Source: an uncultured Mucispirillum sp. (GTDB taxonomy: Bacteria > Chrysiogenota > Deferribacteres > Deferribacterales > Mucispirillaceae). Taken from it: 42,387 bases of DNA. The position numbers were made by a program, and so were the translations under genes. Numbering within the stretch: position 1 is the stretch's first letter; each line of letters begins with the position of its first letter. The notes under the pieces were generated by a model. It did no database searches, was not told the DNA's origin, and worked only from the letters and a program-made list of their open reading frames with translations. The stretch lies in the NCBI GenBank assembly GCA_910586745.1, contig CAJUJZ010000004.1:1-42387 (forward strand), given 5' to 3'. Positions 1 to 7,584 of the stretch are shown here, one piece after another.

Positions 1-211
1 CGCCAAATTTCATTGTGGCTCTTGTTGTTAACCCTATTTTTAATATCCCTGCATCGCCAAAATCTAAGCCGTTTAGACTTGCTTTGATACCATTGGCATT
101 GACATGCTTACTCCAGCTGTCTGGGGTAACATATGCATCACCTACATACGCATAAGCAGGGACAGATAACGCTAACAAATATGTTAATGTATATAACATC
201 AGCCTTTTCAT
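1..211 (-). CDS. Secreted protein, N-terminal part only
   Basis: The reading frame runs leftward off the window, so only about 70 residues are visible. It opens with MKRLMLYTLTYLLALSVPAYA, a typical Sec signal peptide with an A-x-A cleavage site, followed by VGDAYVTPDSWSKHVNANG. I chose the ATG at 211 because an AAGGAG ribosome site lies about 8 bases upstream of it; an in-frame ATG at 217 is only 2 bases from that site. It begins 16 bases after the torD-like stop and is probably the fourth gene of the dms operon. The visible part matches no family I know; an envelope or periplasmic protein is all that can be said. Confidence 0.6.
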   Translation of the reverse strand, partial: MKRLMLYTLTYLLALSVPAYAYVGDAYVTPDSWSKHVNANGIKASLNGLDFGDAGILKIGLTTRATMKFG

Positions 212-227
212 AGGCATAACTCCTTAA

Positions 228-905
228 TTAGTTGTTTAGAAAGATTAAAAAATCATAATCATATTTTAAATACTCTCTTAAAAAGTAAGTTAATGGTAAA
301 TAGAAGATTTTTGCCTGCTCAAAGATTTCCATTTTATTTATAAATTCATCAATATAATTTAATAAATGGTCTTTAATAAATTCTTTTTGAGCATTTTTTA
401 CTATATTATAGTTATCTTCTTTACCATCCTGCATACACCTAACTGTTTTTCTTGATAAATATGACAAAAACATAAGTTCATAGGCAATAAAGTCTTCTGG
501 TTCATTAGAATCATGAAAATCTGTATCAAAACCAAAATTTTTATATAACTTTAAAACCTGTTCTCTTGATTCTTGATTTACAAGATGTTCTAATGATGTA
601 TAGTATGATTCAGAGTTTGGGACACTATCAGTTAATGCAAATATTCTTGTATATGCTCTAAGATTATCTAATTTAAATTCATCTAAGTCTTTGCCTTTTA
701 ATAGATTATATTTATCAATAAAATCTTCAAGCTTTTCAATTTCTTTTCCTGCAGTTTCTGATATATCTTCCAAATTTTTTAATAATGGTAAGATTTCCTG
801 CATCATTTTATATTCATTTTCACTTACATGCTCTAAAAAAAGTTTCGCAAAAAAAGCATAAATTACTTCTCTGCCGCCATGTATTTCTTGTAAATCTACT
901 GCCAT
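228..905 (-). CDS. TorD/DmsD-family molybdoenzyme chaperone
   Basis: A 225-residue, all-helical cytoplasmic protein of the TorD/DmsD/NarJ chaperone superfamily. Members bind the twin-arginine signal of their molybdoenzyme and hold export back until the cofactor is inserted. Supporting features are the length, position directly after dmsA-dmsB, and the middle region EPEDFIAYELMFLSYL (near residue 135), which resembles the conserved acidic E-x-D-H/F-x-x-x-E-L-x-F-M segment of TorD proteins. The ATG follows GGAGAAAAT. The likely client is the Tat-signal protein DmsA encoded upstream. Sequence conservation in this superfamily is low, so the exact subfamily is not certain. Confidence 0.8.
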   Translation of the reverse strand: MAVDLQEIHGGREVIYAFFAKLFLEHVSENEYKMMQEILPLLKNLEDISETAGKEIEKLEDFIDKYNLLKGKDLDEFKLDNLRAYTRIFALTDSVPNSESYYTSLEHLVNQESREQVLKLYKNFGFDTDFHDSNEPEDFIAYELMFLSYLSRKTVRCMQDGKEDNYNIVKNAQKEFIKDHLLNYIDEFINKMEIFEQAKIFYLPLTYFLREYLKYDYDFLIFLNN

Positions 906-920
906 ATTTTCTCCAAAAGA

Positions 921-944
921 CTTACCAGTAATAATACTGGTAAG
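921..944 (-). terminator. Perfect 10-bp hairpin between dmsB and the torD-like gene
   Basis: Bases 921-930 and 935-944 are exact inverted complements (CTTACCAGTA / TACTGGTAAG) with a 4-base loop. On the minus strand the hairpin is followed by TCTTTT just before the ribosome site of the chaperone gene. It may be a leaky terminator or RNA stabiliser that lowers chaperone and downstream expression relative to dmsAB. Confidence 0.55.
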
Positions 945-954
945 CCTGTATTTA

Positions 955-1572
955 TTAGTTTCCGTTGTTAAGGGTTACTGTTCTTGTGCGTTTTTTAATA
1001 AGCATTGAAGGTCCAGTTTCATTTGTGTTATTTGCATAAGCATAAGGGAAATCACTTGAATTTAACTGAACTGCATCAGGGTATTTTGATTTAAGAGTTT
1101 CAAAATCACCAAAATCAAGTGCATGTCCAACACATGATGCAACACATACTGGTTTTTCACCTTTTTCAACACGACTCATACACATATCGCATTTCTGCAT
1201 AGGGTGTGCAATTGTCCATGATGATTTTTGTTCTGGCTCTTGTTTATCATCAGCAATATGTGGTGCTGCAAATGGACATGCAGTAATACAAAGCTGTAAA
1301 CCTATACATTTGCTTCTATCTACATAAACAATACCATTGTCTTTTTTAATGATTGCATTTTGTGAGCATGCAGCAAGACATGCTGGTTCTTCGCAGTGGT
1401 TACAGCTCATTGCAAGATTAAACATAGCTATTGGGCCGCCATCTGCTTTATATGTTGCAACTTTTCTCCAGCGAACTGGTCCTGGGTTTACCTGATTCCA
1501 GTCTTTGCAGGAAACAGAACATGAATTACATGACATACATCTAGTTTGGTCAAAATAAAATGCATAACGCAT
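955..1572 (-). CDS. dmsB: DmsB-type iron-sulfur electron-transfer subunit
   Basis: A 205-residue ferredoxin-like subunit that passes electrons to the molybdenum catalytic subunit. Four cysteine groups are visible: C12-C15-C18-C22 (CMSCNSCSVSC), C57-C60-C65-C69, C89-C95-C99 and the CDMC...CVASC group in the C-terminal third. In the third group the expected CxxCxxCxxxC reads CIGLQLCITAC: the second cysteine is Leu92 (TTA, bases 1297-1299). NarH, with Trp at the same place, carries a [3Fe-4S] cluster there. There is no Tat signal, as expected for a subunit exported with DmsA. The start lies 15 bases beyond the dmsA stop. No DmsC-like membrane anchor gene is visible in the window. Confidence 0.9.
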   Translation of the reverse strand: MRYAFYFDQTRCMSCNSCSVSCKDWNQVNPGPVRWRKVATYKADGGPIAMFNLAMSCNHCEEPACLAACSQNAIIKKDNGIVYVDRSKCIGLQLCITACPFAAPHIADDKQEPEQKSSWTIAHPMQKCDMCMSRVEKGEKPVCVASCVGHALDFGDFETLKSKYPDAVQLNSSDFPYAYANNTNETGPSMLIKKRTRTVTLNNGN

Positions 1573-1587
1573 GATTATCTCCTATAA

Positions 1588-4500
1588 TTATTTATTTTTT
1601 ATCCATACCATAGCAGACTGTTGTCCGTTACCATGGTCTACTCTTGAAGGTCGTTGAGCCATAAGTGTGTTAGCACAGCCACCATCATCTATGCCATCAA
1701 CTGGGTCTGGGTCATACCAGCAGCCTTGGTGAAGTCCAATAAAGCCTCTTACAACCCTGTCAGTAACTCTTGCAATAACACGAACATCACCTATCGGGTT
1801 GCCTATTGTGATTAATTGACCATCAGCAATACCTTCGTCTGCTGCATCTAAGTCATTCATCCATACTTCACTCCAAGAAGCGACATTTTCTTTGCCAGCT
1901 ATTGGCTGACCGTTTGCTACTGTTTGGTTAAGACGAGTAAGGTTTGCTGTTTCGCCAGTTTTTACTTCCTGAGCTGCACCAATGTTGCCATACTCATTCC
2001 AATCATTACCAGAATATAAGCCGCCGCCTTTAATTCTGTGAGTTAATTCTCTTAAATATGGATTTTCAGACTGAGATGAGTGTGCTCTATATCTATCATG
2101 AGTAGTTGTTAAGAGATAACCTTTGCTCATATCTAATGTATGTTTATCATTCATTACACCATAAGCTTCATTGAAGTAGTCTTCATAAGCATAGTATAAT
2201 GGAATAGGATAAACTAATGGGTCTCCTTCAAAGTCTTTATTAGCCTGACCTGTTGGAAGTCCTTGACTTGCAAGATAACCGTGCCATGCACTATATCTTT
2301 TTTCATAACGCCATACTAACATGTCTGAATAAACATGGAATCTTGCTGATGGTTGTGGAGCAGTAGTAATATCATCCCACTGTAAACCAAAGTCACCATA
2401 TCCATCATTATTAATATTTGATGTTGCAGCTAAAGTGTTAATTTTACCTGTAAATGCAGTTGACATATCACCGCCAAGGTAAGTATCAAGACTGTCTCTT
2501 AGTGCTGTTTTTGTAATAGCAACAGGAGTGTATTCTTTTGCTGTTCTTGGTGCATATGGATTATTTATAAAATCTTCCCACTTTTTACCATAGTATAAGC
2601 TTGAAGAATTGACACTTGCTTTCCCAAAAGCTTCTTTTACTAAATCTTCAATTTGCTGGTTAGGAATACCTCCTGTAAATTTAGTAGCAAGTTCAGTACC
2701 AACACCTTTTAATTTACCAACTGCTTTTAATAAATCATTTGTAAAATTCCATTGAGATTTAGCCTGACCTGGTGCATTACTTACAACTGGAATATATAAA
2801 GAATTACCAAGAGAGATATTGATAATATCTTCCTGTTCCCAAGTAGTAGCTGCTGGTAATACATAGTCTGACCATCTTGGAGATGGAGATAAAAAGTTAT
2901 CAAAAGATACCATGCAGAATGTATCTGGATTATCAGGTTCTGTAGAGCCTAAATAAAGAGCTTCAAACATTTCTCTTGCATCATTTGGGTCCATATGCTG
3001 GTTCATAGGAATGTTACCACCAGTATTTAATAAGAAACGGATACCTGAATAGATTGGAGTAATGCCATCAGCTTCAGTTTCATATTGATAGTATTTACCA
3101 GTACTATCCATTAATACTTTACCGTCTGCACCTCTTTTCCATTTGTAAAGAGCTTTTGCACCACCATCATCAAAATATACTTTACCAGTACCAACTTCTT
3201 CAGCATTCCAGTCTGGAATATATTTAGCTGAATAGCCATTTTCTTTTAACTGGTCACCAAATGCAAATTTAATTGCATTATGCCATTGAGTACAAGAAAT
3301 TGTTGGAGATTCTGGGTTTTCTGGTATATCTGGACGGCTTATTCTTACACTTAATGTACCTTTTGCACTGCTTCTTGAACCACCAAAAGCTCTGCCTAAA
3401 CCATCACCTGTCATACCCCAAGATTTAGAAAGAATAAGAAGTGTTTGTAAAGCAAACATATTAATTACACCGTTTGCCTGCTTTTGTTGAGCACCACACC
3501 ATTCGCTGTATATTGGATGGTTATCTGGGTTAAAATAAAGTTCTGCTAAATCTTTAATAGCCTGTTCTGGTATACCAGTTATTTGAGATGCCCAGTATGG
3601 AGTTTTAGGTATTAAGAAATCTTTTTTAGTTTGATATTTTGTTGCATCGCCTGCTGCTGCAGTATAAGAGCATACAGAACCATTTCTTTTAGGTTGTTTA
3701 GTTGCAAACTGATTAGCTACATAGTTGCCATTATAAGCAGCTTTTGTAAGCCTGTCATCTTTACCCATAATATAAGCTGAAAGTGAACGACCTGCAGGAA
3801 CTGCATTTACTTTTGTATAACCACTTGCTTCTGTAAATGAGATTTCTCTTGTTGTATCATTGATATAATATTCTGGAGAATCAAAGAAACCATATACCAT
3901 TGTATCAATGTAGTTTACATCTAATTGTAATTTTTTATCTACATCGTTTCTAATATTACCATCTACATCAAATGTGTTTGTAATCATATGATGAAGCATA
4001 CCAAGAATTAATGCAACATCTGTATAAGGTTTCATTTGATACCAAGTATCAGCAAGAGTTACACCAGTATCAACAAATTCTGGTCCAATAAACCATACTT
4101 TACCACCGCGTTGTTTCATCATTTCAACAGAACGGATTTCTGAATATGCAGAGCTGTTTACTGTTGATAATGCGTTAGAACCCCATAATACAACATTTTT
4201 AACTGCACTTGCTACTGTATTAGCATCTGCACTGCTGCCATTATAACCAGTATAATATGTACCAAAGAATGATTTTTGGTGGAATGAATAGTCATCAGTA
4301 TAAAGAAGATAACCACCCATTAATTGTGCTGGTGCAGAACCACCCATACCAGTCCAAATACCAGTATAGCCGCCACCCTGCCAGCTAGAAGAGTATGCAC
4401 CACATGCATAAATTGAGTGGAATGCTTCTGGGCCATATTTATCTGTAATTGCTTTATGTTTTCTTGCTATTTCATCTAAAGCCTGTTCCCAAGAAATACG

Positions 4501-4958
4501 AACAAAACCAGATAAATCACCGCGTTTTTTAGTTTGTTTTAATGGATATTTTAATCTTCCTGGATGATATAAACGGAATTTATAAGAACGACATCTTGCA
4601 CATGCTCTTGAAGATGAGCAGTTAGGGTTATCGCTGTCCATTACCTGACCAGTTGTATCTATAATATTTTCATCTGTAACGAAACGCTTAATAACACCAT
4701 TTTTTACATGTGCTTTGATAAGACATTTAGCACCGCAGTTGTGACCGCTTGTGCCATAACGAATATAATCAGGAGTTAAATCATTTTCATCATTGGAACT
4801 TGTGCCAACCCCCCCCCGTATATAATATCTGAGCCGCCATCTTTAGAGCAGCCATACATGGCAGCCATAGCACCAAGAGCTGCTGTGCCTTTCAAAAAGG
4901 ATCGTCTTGAAACTGAGCTTTCATCTAATGATTCTAAAACATTAGTTTCTTTTCCCAT
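1588..4958 (-). CDS. dmsA: DmsA-like Tat-exported molybdopterin oxidoreductase, interrupted by a frameshift at a G9 tract
   Basis: Catalytic subunit of a DMSO-reductase-family enzyme, about 1123 residues if the frame is restored. The start is the ATG at 4958 (GGAGG 8 bases upstream). The N terminus has a twin-arginine motif, SRRSFLKG at residues 17-24, a short hydrophobic stretch and Cys37 (AAMYGC), which might be a weak lipobox. Nine G at 4809-4817 then throw the frame out: as read, translation stops after YGGGLAQVPMMKMI. One more G, or two fewer, joins it to GTSSNDEND, then the cluster segment (NCGAKC; RACARC), then the molybdopterin domain. TDDYS (Ser codon 4285-4287) aligns with the Mo-binding serine of DMSO and TMAO reductases. 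Substrate is unknown; DMSO, TMAO or another S/N-oxide is possible. The rest of the frame is intact, which argues against an old pseudogene. Confidence 0.88.
4809..4817 (-). repeat. Poly-G tract (G9 on the coding strand) inside dmsA
   Basis: Nine consecutive G on the minus strand in a roughly 30 % GC background, around codons 48-50 of dmsA, between the Tat signal and the mature enzyme. Lengths of 7 or 10 put the two halves in frame; 9 does not. Either a slipped-strand contingency tract caught in the OFF state or a sequencing/assembly miscount. Confidence 0.9.
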
Positions 4959-4989
4959 ATTCTTTGCCTCCAAATATTTTTGTAGCCCT

Positions 4990-5017
4990 ATTATAATATA
5001 AAATTATACTTAATCAA
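4990..5017 (-). promoter_or_regulatory. Probable sigma-70 promoter of the dms operon
   Basis: On the minus strand TTGATT (5012-5017) and TATAAT (4990-4995) are separated by 16 bases, about 30 bases before the dmsA start. TTGAT could also serve as an FNR/CRP half-site, but no convincing second half (ATCAA) follows at the right distance. Confidence 0.6.
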
Positions 5018-5338
5018 CTATAAAATATACATTTTTCTCCAAATTTAACAAATTAAATATTTTTGTTAAGTATTATTAGCATATAAATATTCAATACTAT
5101 CAATAATTAATACAATTTTAGTCTTATTATCACAAAATAACCTTACAAAAGTCTACAATAATTTTTATTCATTACTAATATATAGTAATCGTTTTCTATC
5201 ATAACTATTACCCAACTCCTTTAAATTATTTTGGAAAGAAAAAAGTGATAGTAACCGACCATCCAGTCGCTCCGTATTCTGCTATTATCATAGTAGACAA
5301 ACCCCAAAAAAGTAAGAAAAAATAATCCTTTGAGATGT
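4996..5338. other. Intergenic region between dmsA and rplC; no clear gene
   Basis: Mostly very AT-rich. Bases 5240-5310 are less so and include the small inverted repeat CGACTGGATGGTCG on the minus strand. Short frames of about 20 codons exist there but have no ribosome site. I see no tRNA or riboswitch pattern that I recognise. Confidence 0.5.
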
Positions 5339-5368
5339 AAAAAAGCTCCCTTGTAATTAAGGGAGCTT
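5339..5368 (-). terminator. Rho-independent terminator after rplC
   Basis: A perfect 10-bp stem (AAGCTCCCTT at 5343-5352, AAGGGAGCTT at 5359-5368) with a 6-base loop. On the minus strand it is followed by a T6 run. It sits 23 bases past the rplC stop and closes the ribosomal operon. Confidence 0.92.
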
Positions 5369-5391
5369 ATGTATTTGAGTTTATAAATAAA

Positions 5392-6030
5392 CTATCTTTT
5401 TGGTTTAGCTGTTTCTTTAATGTATACTATACCGTTTTTATGACCTGGAACAGAACCTTGAACGAGTATTACATTTTTTTCAGGCATAACTTTTACAACT
5501 TTTAATCTTTGAGTTGTAACAGTTTCCACACCTAAGTGACCAGCCATTTTTTTACCTTTGTTTACTTCTGCAGGCCATTCTTTCATACCTATAGAACCAA
5601 GTCTACGGTGAAAGCCTGAACCGTGACCGCCAGGGCCGCCTGCGAAGTTCCAGCGTTTCATACCACCAGCGAAACCTTTACCTATTGTTACGCCTTGGAT
5701 ATCAACTAAGTCGCCTTCTGCAAAGATTTCTGTGCTGATTGTTTGGCCTACATTGTAGTCATCAATAGCATCAACACGAACTTCACGAAGATATTTCATT
5801 GGCTTAACATCTGCTTTTTTGAAATGTCCAGCCATAGGTTTATTAACTTTCTTTTCTGAGAGTATCTCTTCGAACCCGATTTGTATAGCATTATAGCCAT
5901 CAGATTCAACGGTTTTTTTCTGTACAATGACACATGGACCTGCTTGTACAACCGTAACCGGAATAACCGCCCCATTATCAGAAAATACTTGTGTCATTCC
6001 GATTTTTTTACCGATAATTCCCTTTGCCAT
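5392..6030 (-). CDS. rplC: 50S ribosomal protein L3
   Basis: Full-length L3 (212 residues): starts MAKGIIGKKIGMTQVFSDNG, contains the central extension that reaches toward the peptidyl transferase centre (FAGGMKRWNFAGGPGGHGSG and HRRLGSIGMKEWP), and ends in a basic tail. The ATG follows AGGAATAA, 15 bases after rpsJ. In most bacteria rplD, rplW and rplB follow rplC in the S10 operon. Here the operon ends at a terminator and the next gene is dmsA, so the remaining S10/spc genes must lie elsewhere. Confidence 0.97.
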   Translation of the reverse strand: MAKGIIGKKIGMTQVFSDNGAVIPVTVVQAGPCVIVQKKTVESDGYNAIQIGFEEILSEKKVNKPMAGHFKKADVKPMKYLREVRVDAIDDYNVGQTISTEIFAEGDLVDIQGVTIGKGFAGGMKRWNFAGGPGGHGSGFHRRLGSIGMKEWPAEVNKGKKMAGHLGVETVTTQRLKVVKVMPEKNVILVQGSVPGHKNGIVYIKETAKPKR

Positions 6031-6045
6031 TTATTCCTGCCTTTA

Positions 6046-6354
6046 TTAGAGTTTAATCTCTACGTCTATGCCCGCAGATAGCTCAAGATTCTTAAGTGCA
6101 TCAATTGTTTGAGGGTTATACTCAAATATATCAATTAAACGCTTATGAGTCCTTATTTCAAACTGCTCACGAGAGTTTTTATCAACATGAGGAGAACGAG
6201 TTACACAAAATTTTTCAATGCGAGTAGGAAGAGGTATAGGACCAACAACTCTAGCACCTGTTCTTTTAGCTGTGTTAACAATATCTTTCACAACTTTGTC
6301 TAAAATTTTGTGTTCAAAAGCTTTAAGTTTAATTCTTATCTTTTGATTTTCCAT
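6046..6354 (-). CDS. rpsJ: 30S ribosomal protein S10 (NusE)
   Basis: A 102-residue S10 with the family pattern IRIKLKAFEHKILD, GPIPLPTRIEKFCVTRSPHV and a C terminus with LELSAGIDVEIKL. It belongs to the 30S head and also acts as NusE in antitermination complexes. It lies 18 bases after tuf and 15 bases before rplC, so it is part of the same transcript. Its ribosome site is weak. Confidence 0.97.
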   Translation of the reverse strand: MENQKIRIKLKAFEHKILDKVVKDIVNTAKRTGARVVGPIPLPTRIEKFCVTRSPHVDKNSREQFEIRTHKRLIDIFEYNPQTIDALKNLELSAGIDVEIKL

Positions 6355-6372
6355 TATAATCTACCAGCCTGA

Positions 6373-7563
6373 TTACTCAATGATTTCAGTAACAACGCCT
6401 GCACCAACAGTTCTACCACCTTCACGGATAGCAAACCGTAAACCTTTTTCCATAGCGATTGGTTGAATAAGTTGAACTTCGCAGCTGATGTTATCACCAG
6501 GCATAACCATTTCAACGCCTTCTTGAAGAACAATGATACCAGTAACATCAGTAGTTCTGAAATAGAACTGTGGACGGTAACCACCAAAGAATGGAGTGTG
6601 ACGGCCACCTTCATCTTTAGTCAATATATAAGCCTCAGCTTTGAATTTTTTGTGTGGAGTAATTGTGCCAGGTTTAGCTAAAACTTGACCGCGTTCAACT
6701 TCGTCTTTTTTAGTGCCACGGAGTAACACACCAATGTTATCACCAGCAACACCTTCATCTAAAAGTTTACGGAACATTTCAACGCCTGTAACTGTAGTTT
6801 TAGAAGTGTCGTGGATACCAACGATTTCAACTTCTTCACCAACTTTAATAATACCTCGTTCTACACGACCAGTAACAACTGTACCACGGCCAGAGATAGA
6901 GAAAACATCTTCTATTGGCATTAAGAATGGCTGGTCTACAGCTCTTTCTGGAGTTGGAATATATGCATCTAATGCAGCTAATAAATCCCAAATAGGTTTA
7001 GTTAAAGCATCATCAGTTGGGTTTTCTAATGCTTTTAAAGCAGAACCTTTAATGATTGGAGTGTCATCACCAGGGAATTCGTATGAAGATAATAATTCTC
7101 TGATTTCCATTTCAACAAGTTCTAAAAGTTCTTCATCATCAACCATATCACATTTGTTCATAAAAACGATGATGTATGGAACACCAACTTGACGAGCAAG
7201 AAGAATGTGTTCACGAGTTTGCGGCATAGGGCCATCAGCTGCAGAAACAACTAATATAGCACCGTCCATCTGAGCAGCACCAGTAATCATGTTTTTAACA
7301 TAGTCGGCGTGACCTGGGCAGTCAACATGTGCATAGTGACGAGTTTCAGATTCATATTCAACGTGGCTTGTTGCAATAGTAATACCGCGTTCTCTTTCTT
7401 CTGGAGCTTTATCAATGTTTGCATAATCTACAAAAGATGCAAGACCTTTCTGAGATAATACATTTGTTAAAGCTGCAGTTAATGTAGTTTTACCGTGGTC
7501 AACGTGACCAATTGTACCAACATTAACATGTGGTTTTTTTCTTTCAAATTTTTGTTTAGCCAT
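6373..7563 (-). CDS. tuf: Translation elongation factor Tu
   Basis: A 396-residue EF-Tu that delivers aminoacyl-tRNA to the ribosome. G-domain motifs are clear: GHVDHGKTT at residues 19-27, the switch I segment RERGITIATSHVEY, DCPGH, and NKCD. Beta-barrel domains 2 and 3 follow, ending in VTEIIE. The ATG is preceded by GGAGGAATAAATC. It is the fourth gene of the str operon, after fusA. Confidence 0.98.
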   Translation of the reverse strand: MAKQKFERKKPHVNVGTIGHVDHGKTTLTAALTNVLSQKGLASFVDYANIDKAPEERERGITIATSHVEYESETRHYAHVDCPGHADYVKNMITGAAQMDGAILVVSAADGPMPQTREHILLARQVGVPYIIVFMNKCDMVDDEELLELVEMEIRELLSSYEFPGDDTPIIKGSALKALENPTDDALTKPIWDLLAALDAYIPTPERAVDQPFLMPIEDVFSISGRGTVVTGRVERGIIKVGEEVEIVGIHDTSKTTVTGVEMFRKLLDEGVAGDNIGVLLRGTKKDEVERGQVLAKPGTITPHKKFKAEAYILTKDEGGRHTPFFGGYRPQFYFRTTDVTGIIVLQEGVEMVMPGDNISCEVQLIQPIAMEKGLRFAIREGGRTVGAGVVTEIIE

Positions 7564-7584
7564 GATTTATTCCTCCAAATCTTA

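Noticed and set aside
4959..4973. Longer DmsA start from a TTG (MEAKN...)
   Set aside because: The TTG overlaps the GGAGG ribosome site that serves the ATG at 4958.
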